32,694 nucleotides of DNA from DATGHS01 sp035307785 (lineage in GTDB: Bacteria > Planctomycetota > Planctomycetia > Gemmatales > Gemmataceae), in NCBI GenBank assembly GCA_035307785.1, contig DATGHS010000426.1, forward strand, positions 1 through 32,694, given 5' to 3'. A program made the translations under genes and the position numbers. The notes below the pieces were generated by a model. The model was not told the DNA's origin, did not search any database, and worked only from the letters and a program-made list of their open reading frames with translations. Below, one piece after another: positions 24,494 to 30,938 of this stretch. Numbering within the stretch: position 1 is the stretch's first letter; every line of letters starts with the position of its first letter.

Positions 24494-24574
24494 GGACACA
24501 AAGAACACAAAGGAGACACAAAGTTCACAAAGACTCTTTGTGTTCTTTGTGTCTCCTTTGTGTTCTTTGTGTCC
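24494..24574. repeat. 40-bp near-perfect palindrome with one-base centre, family C
   Basis: The arm 24494-24533 is the reverse complement of 24535-24574 except for two adjacent bases (TT at 24524-24525). Each arm is itself made of near-repeats of ACACAAAG. It occupies nearly all of the 107-base gap between the DUF1501 and WD40 genes, so an mRNA through it would fold into an exceptionally long hairpin. The motif is related to the element at 22484-22660. Confidence 0.92.
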
Positions 24575-24583
24575 TTTCTTCCT

Positions 24584-25891
24584 TTAGGCCAAGACTTCCT
24601 TCACCGCCTTCGTGCCCGGGTCGGTCAACGGCACTGGCCGGGCGCCGACGTGGTAATTCTTTTGATGATTGATCCCCAGCGCCCGGTAGATTGTCGCGAA
24701 CAGTTGGGCGGCCCCGATTTCGCCGTCAACTACCTTATTCCCCAGCGCGTCGGTCTTGCCATAGACGCTGCCGCCCTTGATGCCGCAGCCGGTAAGCGTG
24801 GTGCTCCAGGCGGTGGCGAAGTGGTCGCGGCCCAGGCTCTGGTTGATGCCCGGCGTGCGGCCGAATTCCGCCAGCGTGATGATCAGCGTGTTTTCCAGCA
24901 GGCCGCGCTCTTTCAGGTCGTCGATCAGCGTGGCCATCACGTGGTCGAGTTCCGGGGCCAGTTCCTGGTGCGTTTCGAAATTCTGGCCATGGCTGTCCCA
25001 CCAGGCACGGGCCACGCGCACGAACGGCACGCCGGCTTCCACCAGCCGCCGGGCCGCCAGCACCTGCTCGGCAAACAGCGTGGGGCCGTAGCGGTCGCGC
25101 ATCTTCTGCGGCTCCTGTGAAATATCGAAGAGCTTCTCGCTGGCCATCAAACCGCGCACCCGAAGATAGGCTTCGTTGTGGCTGCTCAGCGTGCTCGACG
25201 TGCGGCCGCGCTCGAATTGCTTGCTGAGCAGGTTGCGCAGGTCATTGCGTTCCTGAAAATCGAGATCGGTAATGTCGCCGAGCTTGCGAATGTTTTCCGG
25301 CATCATGCTGGTCGTGAGTTCCATGGGGGCGTAGCGGGCGCCCAGGAAGCCGGCCGCGCCGGGGGCCATGCCGCGGCCTTCGGTCTGCGAATAGAACCAG
25401 ACATAATCGGGCACCTGGCTGTCGGCCCGGCCCAGTTCCTTGGCCAGCACGGCACCCAGGTCGGGGTAGCGGACGGTTGGCTCATCGCGGCGGCCGAGCA
25501 TCATAAGCCGGGCCCCGCCCTGGTGGTCGCCGTTTTTCGTATTCAGTGAGCGAATGACGCAGGTGTGCTGCATGCGCTGGGCCATCTTCGGCATGAGTTC
25601 GGAAATTTGTATGCCCGGCACATTGGTCTGAATGGCCCGAAACGGCCCCCCGGTGCTGACGCCGGGCTTCGGGTCGAAGGTTTCCAGCTGGCTCGCCCCG
25701 CCGGCGAGCCAGAGCATGATGCAGCGCTTCTGCTGCTGCTTGAGCTCCGCCGCAATGGCCGGCGACGAGAGAATGGAATTGATGCCGGTCATGTCGGCGG
25801 CAAATGCGGCGCCCGCGCCGATGGCAGCGCCGAGGAAACCACGGCGATCGAGCGAGTGGGCGGCGGAACCGCAGAAGAAATTACGAGTCAT
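24584..25891 (-). CDS. DUF1501-family protein, Tat-exported
   Basis: The product has 435 residues. A twin-arginine signal is present (DRRGFLGAAIGAGAAFAADM, residues 15-34). The mature part shows DUF1501 features: CIMLWLAGGASQLETFDPKP near the start, HTCVIRSLNTKNGDHQGG, AWWDSHGQNFETH and a final NTLIITLAEFGRTPGINQSLGRDH-type segment (residues about 338-361). The family resembles alkaline phosphatase/sulfatase folds and is typical of planctomycetes, where it is encoded beside DUF1549/DUF1553 proteins; the reaction is unknown. Here the pair is separated by a toxin/immunity-like insertion and a tiny membrane-protein gene. The 40-bp palindrome follows it. Confidence 0.93.
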   Translation of the reverse strand: MTRNFFCGSAAHSLDRRGFLGAAIGAGAAFAADMTGINSILSSPAIAAELKQQQKRCIMLWLAGGASQLETFDPKPGVSTGGPFRAIQTNVPGIQISELMPKMAQRMQHTCVIRSLNTKNGDHQGGARLMMLGRRDEPTVRYPDLGAVLAKELGRADSQVPDYVWFYSQTEGRGMAPGAAGFLGARYAPMELTTSMMPENIRKLGDITDLDFQERNDLRNLLSKQFERGRTSSTLSSHNEAYLRVRGLMASEKLFDISQEPQKMRDRYGPTLFAEQVLAARRLVEAGVPFVRVARAWWDSHGQNFETHQELAPELDHVMATLIDDLKERGLLENTLIITLAEFGRTPGINQSLGRDHFATAWSTTLTGCGIKGGSVYGKTDALGNKVVDGEIGAAQLFATIYRALGINHQKNYHVGARPVPLTDPGTKAVKEVLA

Positions 25892-25956
25892 GCTAAGACC
25901 TCATTGCGACCGGAATCGCCACTTGCGGCATAGCCGGAAACCGCCGCAAGCACTGC

Positions 25957-26067
25957 CTAATTTGCTTCCGCGCGTTTTGACTCCGGCTCATCAAACACAA
26001 AATCAGGATTAATCGTCGAGTCAGGCCGTACTGACCGGTGCCGTTCTTTCATCTGCTTGTATTTCTG
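25957..26067 (-). pseudogene. in-frame tail after the TGA of the tiny membrane-protein gene
   Basis: Directly after TGA 26068-26070 and in the same frame, codons read QKYKQ, then MKERHRSVRPDSTINPDF and VFDEPESKRAEAN, ending at TAG 25957-25959. The basic, helical run AANER-stop-QKYKQMKERHR looks like one continuous cytosolic tail, so the two parts were probably a single protein of about 59 residues. ATG 26052 could start the tail separately, but no ribosome site is seen. Confidence 0.4.
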
Positions 26068-26151
26068 TCAGCGCTCGTTGGCCGCTCGTTTTTCCCAAAG
26101 GAAATAAGCGATCACGGCCCCGGTTACGCCAAACATCAGAACCCAGACCAT
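26068..26151 (-). CDS. tiny single-pass membrane protein (27 residues)
   Basis: ATG 26151 has a clear GGAGGG eight bases upstream. The product is one hydrophobic helix, MVWVLMFGVTGAVIAYFLW, followed by a basic end EKRAANER. It ends in TGA, after which the same frame continues with a plausible tail. It sits between the immunity-like gene and DUF1501. The good ribosome site and helix make a real gene likely; function unknown. Confidence 0.6.
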   Translation of the reverse strand: MVWVLMFGVTGAVIAYFLWEKRAANER

Positions 26152-26201
26152 GTTCGCGCCCTCCGTTTACAATGATTAAACGGAAACCCGCCAAACTCCC
26201 T

Positions 26202-26513
26202 TTAAGACACCTTCCTTCGCTTCATCGCTCCCTGCGCCAAATACTCATCAAGCAATTTCCAAAAGTGCGCCATTTCGTCGGCTTCGCTCGTGCTGTAGAA
26301 CTCGATAATCTCCGCCCAGCCTTGCGTGCTCGTGATCTCGTAGCGGTCGTGGACGAACTGACCGAACCGAGCCAGGAATTGACGGTCGGCAGGATTCTTA
26401 TTCGCACGAACGAATCCCGAAAGATACGCATAAAGGATCCGCGCTGAAGGCCTGCCAAGGATGAGTGCCGGCCGTGCACGTATTTTTTCAATTATGTCGA
26501 GCACAGAATCCAT
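26202..26513 (-). CDS. probable immunity-type partner of the papain-fold toxin
   Basis: The product has 103 residues, soluble and helical. ATG 26513 has GGAGG six bases upstream; it starts about 20 bases after the toxin stop (26533), and an alternative TTG at 26543 would overlap it. Residues 24-36 read GRPSARILYAYLS. Other visible pieces are FGQFVHDRYEITSTQGWAEI and SEADEMAHFWKLLDEYL near the end. I do not recognise the family with certainty. Position directly after a polymorphic-toxin-type domain and similar length are what suggest immunity. A different function in the operon is possible. Confidence 0.55.
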   Translation of the reverse strand: MDSVLDIIEKIRARPALILGRPSARILYAYLSGFVRANKNPADRQFLARFGQFVHDRYEITSTQGWAEIIEFYSTSEADEMAHFWKLLDEYLAQGAMKRRKVS

Positions 26514-26532
26514 GCCTCGCCTCCACGCGAGC

Positions 26533-26901
26533 TCAAGACCCAAACAACCAGCCGTTGAATTTTTCGGCCAGAAATATCTTACCGAAGAACTCGTTAATCG
26601 ACCTCGTTTCCCAATTCAGCGGAGCTTCGTTTTCTGAAACGAAACAATCTCGCCATTCTTCCACAATGACTCTATCGTGGTGCAAGTTGTCGAAAATCAG
26701 TCCGCCAATCCGAATTCCCACATGTACTCGATTTTTCGATATCTGAATGCCAGTCGCCACAAGGCCGATGATTTCGCCCTCATCCGAGGTACGCAGGCGT
26801 TCAAAGCTGGCCGGGAAGTCTCTGCCTAACTTTTGTGCAATGGCCTTGGCGCATTTGTCACACTCGAATACGTCGTACCTCGAAGCGATTTCCCGCGCCA
26901 A
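26533..26901 (-). CDS. papain-fold toxin domain protein (Tox-PL-2-like)
   Basis: The 122-residue product resembles the papain-fold toxin 2 domain of bacterial polymorphic toxins: AREIASRYDVFECDKCAKAI with Cys14 (candidate nucleophile) and Cys17, then NRVHVGIRIGGLIFDNLHHD with His60 and Asp71-Asn72 completing a Cys-His-Asp/Asn site, then EEWRDCF. Such domains are cysteine proteases or deamidases that usually sit at the end of a large secreted protein, which is absent here. The start is uncertain: TTG 26901 lacks a ribosome site, while the frame stays open upstream to a stop at 26965-26967, with GAGGA eight bases before ATT 26937. It follows the DUF1549/DUF1553 stop with almost no gap. Family call is from memory of motifs. 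Confidence 0.6.
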   Translation of the reverse strand: MAREIASRYDVFECDKCAKAIAQKLGRDFPASFERLRTSDEGEIIGLVATGIQISKNRVHVGIRIGGLIFDNLHHDRVIVEEWRDCFVSENEAPLNWETRSINEFFGKIFLAEKFNGWLFGS

Positions 26902-26957
26902 CTGCTGGGCGCGGTCGATAGTTACAGGGCGGGGAATAGAATCGTTCCTCAGCGGCG

Positions 26958-28610
26958 CTAGTAGTTAAACCGAAATTCCGACCCCGTGAGCAGCACCCAC
27001 ACCATCTGCCGGCAGGCATCCGGCATCTTGTCGGCGCGCTTGGCCAGGAAGGCGTCGAGTAATTTTACCTCATCGGCGGTCGGCTCGCGGCAGAGCACGG
27101 TTCGCACGGCCGTTTCGATGATCTCTTTGCGATCTTTCAATTGCTTGAGCCGGCCGAGCAGGCGGTCGTTGCCGTCGGCCAGCAGGTCGCGCTGGAGCTT
27201 GTCGCTGTTATTGAAAAGCAGCGCTTCGCCGACGCCGATCTGGAAATCGTCACCGGGGTATTCGAAGGACGATGACAGGCCGCGGGCGGCGTTTTCGAGG
27301 GATTCGATTTTTTTCTCGAAGTCATCTGGACCCGCGGGGCTCGAAGACTCGCCCCGCGGCTTGAATTGTTGGGGATCGGCTGTGGCAATGCGGAGCGACA
27401 TTGCAAGCTGCATCGGCGTCAGCGGGCGGACGCGGGCGACGGCGAAGTATTTCGGCAGCGGCGGCTCAGCGGTGCTTTCCCAGCGGCTGCTGCGCGAATA
27501 CGCCTGGCTAAGCACCAGACCGCGAATGAGGCGGCGAAGGTCGTATTTGTGCTCGATGGTGTCGCGGGCCAGCCAAGTCAGAAGCTCCGGATGGCTCGGC
27601 GGGTTTTCCGAGTGCATCTGGTCGATGGGGTTGACCAAGCCGAGCCCGAATAAGCGGGCCCAGAGCCGGTTGACGATGGCCTTGGCGAAGAGGTCACGCT
27701 GCTCGGGCTGGAGCGCGGTGTCCACGAACGCGGCACGAGCGGAGTACTTCGGGGCCGGCGGAGCGACCTTTTTCTTCTTCGCTTCCTCGAAGGGCTCACG
27801 CTCCTTGCGCTCCTCATCGCGCGATAGCTCCTTCATCCCTGGCGCATCGACTATTTTGCCGGAGATGAACAGCATCTTGGCGTCTTTGTTCACGCCCTTG
27901 GTGGTCTGGAATTTCACCAGGCCGAAGTCGCGTTCGGCAATGAAACCGCCGTTGTCGAAGGTGCGGGCGAAGAACGATTTCATGCCGAAGAAGTTGTCTT
28001 GCTTCCAGTCCGGCACGTGCGGATGATCGTGACAGCGGGCACAGCTCACGTTGACGCCGAAGAAGAGCACGCTGACTTCCGTCGTGAGCTTGTCCAAATC
28101 GGTGAGGCGGGCTTTCAGGAATTCGGATGAGCCTTTTTGCTTCGCATCGTTGTCGTCGGGTACGATCAATTCGCGGAAGATTCGGTCCCAGGGCCGATTG
28201 TCGGCCAAGGCCTTTTGCAGATAGTCGTAAAGATTGGCGCTGCGCCCTTTGCCGCCGGTGGCGTCCTTCATCAGCATGATGTCGAATTCGGAAGCCTGGT
28301 AGCGGGTGAACCCCGGCGAGGCGATTAATCGGTCCACGAGTTTTTGGCGCTTGGCTGGGTCTTTCGATTCGACGAATTCGCGCGTTTCCGGCACGGTGGG
28401 AATGCGGCCGCAAAGATCGAGCGTGAGCCGGCGAATGAGCGTGGCGTCATCGACTTGCGGAGAAACCGCAACCTTGTCGGTCGCAATCTTGGCATCGATG
28501 TAATGATCGATGGCTTTTTCGATCGGCGATGAAGCGGGCAATAACTCATCGGCCCAAGAATGGGAAACGAGCAGGACGCATATTCCGAAGATAGCGAACG
28601 CGACGCGCAT
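26958..28610 (-). CDS. DUF1549/DUF1553 domain protein
   Basis: The product has 550 residues. ATG 28610 with GAGGA seven bases upstream is preferred to the longer frame from 28682. A signal peptide (MRVAFAIFGICVLLVSHSWA) is followed by DUF1549 (residues about 28-215: IEKAIDHYIDAKIATDK, LIRRLTLDLCGRIPTVPETR, LFFGVNVSCARCHDHPHVPDW with a CxxCH pattern). DUF1553 covers the end (AIVNRLWARLFGLGLVNPID, HPELLTWLARDTIEHKYDLR, MVWVLLTGSEFRFNY). The pair is a hallmark of planctomycetes, usually next to DUF1501; the proteins are exported and may bind haem through CxxCH, but the reaction is unknown. The C-terminus is normal and the toxin-like gene starts right after it. Confidence 0.94.
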   Translation of the reverse strand: MRVAFAIFGICVLLVSHSWADELLPASSPIEKAIDHYIDAKIATDKVAVSPQVDDATLIRRLTLDLCGRIPTVPETREFVESKDPAKRQKLVDRLIASPGFTRYQASEFDIMLMKDATGGKGRSANLYDYLQKALADNRPWDRIFRELIVPDDNDAKQKGSSEFLKARLTDLDKLTTEVSVLFFGVNVSCARCHDHPHVPDWKQDNFFGMKSFFARTFDNGGFIAERDFGLVKFQTTKGVNKDAKMLFISGKIVDAPGMKELSRDEERKEREPFEEAKKKKVAPPAPKYSARAAFVDTALQPEQRDLFAKAIVNRLWARLFGLGLVNPIDQMHSENPPSHPELLTWLARDTIEHKYDLRRLIRGLVLSQAYSRSSRWESTAEPPLPKYFAVARVRPLTPMQLAMSLRIATADPQQFKPRGESSSPAGPDDFEKKIESLENAARGLSSSFEYPGDDFQIGVGEALLFNNSDKLQRDLLADGNDRLLGRLKQLKDRKEIIETAVRTVLCREPTADEVKLLDAFLAKRADKMPDACRQMVWVLLTGSEFRFNY

Positions 28611-28747
28611 GAAGGTTCCTCGCGCAGCAAAGAACCGGAGGGTAGGCACAAGATAAGGAACGCAGCGAACCAGTTTGGGCATTCGGCCCGGCAGGTGCTT
28701 TTATATTACCGAAAGCATCGGCAATCGCAAGCGGATTTCATGAGCGG

Positions 28748-29893
28748 TCAGCTTGCGCATGCGAACCGATACAACACCTCCGCCGCCTGGTCGATCTGCG
28801 CGATTTCAATCCATTCGTCGCAGGTGTGCGCCTGCGCAATGTCGCCGGGGCCGAAGACCACCGATGGAATCCCGGCCTGCGCGATGCTGGAGGCGTCAGT
28901 TCCATAAGGAACCGCTTCCACAATGTGGCTGCCAATCACGCCGTCGATGGCTTGACCGAGCTGCCCGATCAGCGCGCCGGACAGGTTTGGCGACAAGGCC
29001 GGGCAATGCAACCACGGCTCCGACATGGCGAACGGAAAATCGACGTCGGTTTGCCGAATCAGATACTGGTAAAAATGCTTCGGAGCTTCCAGCGGCTCCT
29101 CGCCGGGAATCAGCCGGCGGTCGATTTCGATACGACAGAAGTCGGGCACCGTATTTACGCTTAACCCACCTTCGATCCGGCCCACGCTGAGCGTCGGCGG
29201 ACCGAGCAGCGGATCACTTTGCGAGCGGCGCAGTGCATCGGCGTAGCGCTCGATGGCGCCGAGCAACGTACCCATACGATAAATGGCGTTCACGCCTTGC
29301 TCCGGACGGGAACTGTGACAGGAGCGGCCCGGCGTGGTCACATGCCAGCGGACCACGCCTTTATGCGCATGCACGATGCGCAGCTGGGTCGGCTCGGCGA
29401 CAATGGCGGCGTCGGCTTTCAGGTTCTCGACCAATTTCTGCACGCCGAGGAACGTGTGCTCTTCATCCACCGTGCACGCGAGAATGACGTTGGCCGCGCC
29501 TTTCGGCTTCTCGCGCGCCAGGCGGGTGAACGCCAGAAGCATGGCGGTAAGGCCGCCTTTCACGTCGCAGGCCCCGCGACCGTAAAGACGACCATCGCGA
29601 ATTTCGCCGCCGAACGGGTCGATGGTCATTTGCTCGACCGGCACCGTGTCTTGATGGGCTTCAAAGATGATGGTGCGTTTGGCCGATGACGAATGAAAGC
29701 GAGCGATGATATTCTCGCGCTTCGGCGCCACGGGCTGTCGCTCGACGATCACACCCAGGTCGCGGAGGTATTGTTCGAGATAGGCGCTGACGCGCTCTTC
29801 AAAGATGGTGGGCCCTTCCAGCCCGCGGCCCATCGGGTTGACGCTGGGCAAACGGACCAGATCACGGAGTATGCGAGCAGATTCAGAAGGCAT
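28748..29893 (-). CDS. M20-family peptidase/deacylase (ArgE/DapE-like)
   Basis: The product has 381 residues in the cytosol. The M20 metal-site motifs are visible: FEAHQDTVPV (His and Asp), GRGACDVKGGLTAML (Asp), TVDEEHTFLG (catalytic Glu and metal Glu), AEPTQ (Glu) and the final FGPGDIAQAHTCDEWI with His. The lid domain is in the middle (HKGVVRWHVTTPGRSCHSS). Members remove acyl groups from amino acids such as acetylornithine or succinyl-diaminopimelate, or cut dipeptides; the substrate is not decided by sequence. ATG 29893 starts at MPSESARILRDLV; no Shine-Dalgarno is seen. A palindromic repeat stands upstream. Confidence 0.92.
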   Translation of the reverse strand: MPSESARILRDLVRLPSVNPMGRGLEGPTIFEERVSAYLEQYLRDLGVIVERQPVAPKRENIIARFHSSSAKRTIIFEAHQDTVPVEQMTIDPFGGEIRDGRLYGRGACDVKGGLTAMLLAFTRLAREKPKGAANVILACTVDEEHTFLGVQKLVENLKADAAIVAEPTQLRIVHAHKGVVRWHVTTPGRSCHSSRPEQGVNAIYRMGTLLGAIERYADALRRSQSDPLLGPPTLSVGRIEGGLSVNTVPDFCRIEIDRRLIPGEEPLEAPKHFYQYLIRQTDVDFPFAMSEPWLHCPALSPNLSGALIGQLGQAIDGVIGSHIVEAVPYGTDASSIAQAGIPSVVFGPGDIAQAHTCDEWIEIAQIDQAAEVLYRFACAS

Positions 29894-29913
29894 AGTTGAG
29901 CAGCAAAGCAGAT

Positions 29914-29973
29914 TCACCGCGAAGGCGCAATGAACGCAAAGTATTCTCTGCGTTCTTCGCGCCTTCGCGGTGA
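29914..29973. repeat. 25-bp palindromic repeat, GC-rich family B (copy 2)
   Basis: The arm 29914-29938 (starting TCACCGCGAAGGCGCAATG) pairs with 29949-29973, two mismatches of 25, with a 10-base loop. The left arm is 17/19 identical to the element at 239. It lies between the EF-hand gene stop (29979) and the M20 gene start (29893), so it could end the EF-hand transcript. Confidence 0.9.
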
Positions 29974-29978
29974 GTTAT

Positions 29979-30332
29979 TTATTTCTTTTTCTTGTTCAGC
30001 GCGTAATCGTTGATGATATCGTTGATCTTCTTGAATTCCTCGAATGTCAGCTTGCCGTCTTTGTTCGTGTCGAGTTTTTTGAAAATCTCGGTCCGCGTTT
30101 TGGCATCTTTTTCCTTATCCTTGTCCTTATTCGTCACCACCTTAATGCGGCCGAGACCGTCGAAGCTCTGAAACTCCTTGAGCGTGACCACCTTGTCGTT
30201 GTTCACATCAAGGATTTTGAACACCGATTCCAGGTCCACGTTATTCTTTTGGTCGGCCGAGAGGGCGGGGCGCACAAACGTAAGCAATCCGATTGCCATA
30301 GCGAGAAGGCTTAAGCCGGCGATCTGCTTCAT
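29979..30332 (-). CDS. secreted EF-hand calcium-binding protein
   Basis: The product has 117 residues. A signal peptide (MKQIAGLSLLAMAIGLLTFV, cut near ALSA) precedes two canonical EF-hand loops: DVNNDKVVTLKE (residues 42-53) and DTNKDGKLTFEE (88-99), each with Asp/Asn at positions 1, 3, 5 and Glu at 12. A Lys/Asp-rich linker and a Lys-rich tail (KKKK) separate and end them. Such small EF-hand proteins are common and expanded in planctomycetes. The gene is divergent from blaI, sharing a 180-base upstream region with the BlaI operator candidates. ATG 30332 is chosen by the signal peptide; the frame upstream has no support. Confidence 0.9.
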   Translation of the reverse strand: MKQIAGLSLLAMAIGLLTFVRPALSADQKNNVDLESVFKILDVNNDKVVTLKEFQSFDGLGRIKVVTNKDKDKEKDAKTRTEIFKKLDTNKDGKLTFEEFKKINDIINDYALNKKKK

Positions 30333-30418
30333 GGCGGAGGCTCGATTCGAGAGAGAGCGAACCCGGGGTTGTTGTTTTGAGATTATCCCAATCGTCGCGT
30401 AAAGACAAACATTTTCTC

Positions 30419-30448
30419 TTGACGGATTCCGACAAGTTGTAGTAGGAT
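30419..30448 (+). promoter_or_regulatory. blaI: likely blaI promoter
   Basis: TTGACG (30419-30424, five of six consensus bases) and TAGGAT (30443-30448, four of six) are 18 bases apart, 68 bases before the GTG start of blaI at 30516. The following operator palindrome lies at about +10 to +30 of the expected transcript, as expected for repression. Confidence 0.6.
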
Positions 30449-30462
30449 AGTGCGCATCTTCG

Positions 30463-30481
30463 CTCCGACAGTTTGTCGGAG
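30463..30481. promoter_or_regulatory. candidate BlaI operator
   Basis: CTCCGACA (30463-30470) and TGTCGGAG (30474-30481) form a perfect 8-bp inverted repeat with a 3-base centre just downstream of the blaI promoter. A related, weaker site (TCCGACAAGTTGTAG, 30428-30442) overlaps the promoter spacer. Both share the GACA/TGTC half-sites of the BlaI/MecI operator class. Autorepression is likely, and the divergent EF-hand gene could be included. Confidence 0.6.
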
Positions 30482-30515
30482 AATGCTCGTCCGTCTTCCC
30501 ACTGGAGATGGAGCC

Positions 30516-30926
30516 GTGGCCACTCGCCGGCAAACGTCAATCAGCGAAACCGAACTCGATGTCCTCAAAGTCCTGTGGGACCGAGGCCCGGGCACCGTGC
30601 GCGAGATCCAGGAAGCGCTGCGGCCCCTGGGGCGCCGCTGGGCCTACACCACCGTGCAAACGCTGCTGCACCGGCTAGAGGGCAAAGGCTTCGTAGCCAG
30701 CGACCGGCGGGCAGCTGCCCATGTGTTCTGCGCCGCGGTTTCGCGTGAGCAATTGTTGCAACAACGCCTGACAGATCTCTCCGATCAGCTCTGCTCCGGC
30801 GAAGTCTCGCCTTTGGTCCTGGCTTTGGTGGAAGGCGTGCGCTTCACGCCGGAAGAGATCGAACAGTTCCGCAAACTGCTCGATCAGCTGGAAGATTCCT
30901 CCGAAGATCGTCCCTCGAAGAAATAA
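30516..30926 (+). CDS. blaI: BlaI/MecI-family transcriptional repressor
   Basis: The product has 136 residues: a winged-helix DNA-binding domain (residues 8-75: TELDVLKVLWDRGPGTVREI, then WAYTTVQTLLHRLEGKGFV, then the wing) and a C-terminal dimerisation part (about 76-136). GTG 30516 gives the standard N-terminus and has GGAG eight bases before it. In the BlaI/MecI model the repressor is cut or inactivated when the membrane partner BlaR1 is activated. The Asn-Phe cleavage site of staphylococcal BlaI is not visible, so release may differ. The BlaR1-like gene follows after 12 bases, so they are one operon. Confidence 0.94.
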   Translation: MATRRQTSISETELDVLKVLWDRGPGTVREIQEALRPLGRRWAYTTVQTLLHRLEGKGFVASDRRAAAHVFCAAVSREQLLQQRLTDLSDQLCSGEVSPLVLALVEGVRFTPEEIEQFRKLLDQLEDSSEDRPSKK

Positions 30927-30938
30927 TGCGAGGCTCAC

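Noticed and set aside
24477..24521. Longer N-terminus for the WD40 protein
   Set aside because: The extra residues are a Cys/Leu-rich translation of a palindromic repeat arm.
8131..29973. CRISPR array
   Set aside because: The repeats are scattered single palindromes kilobases apart, without regular spacers or cas genes.
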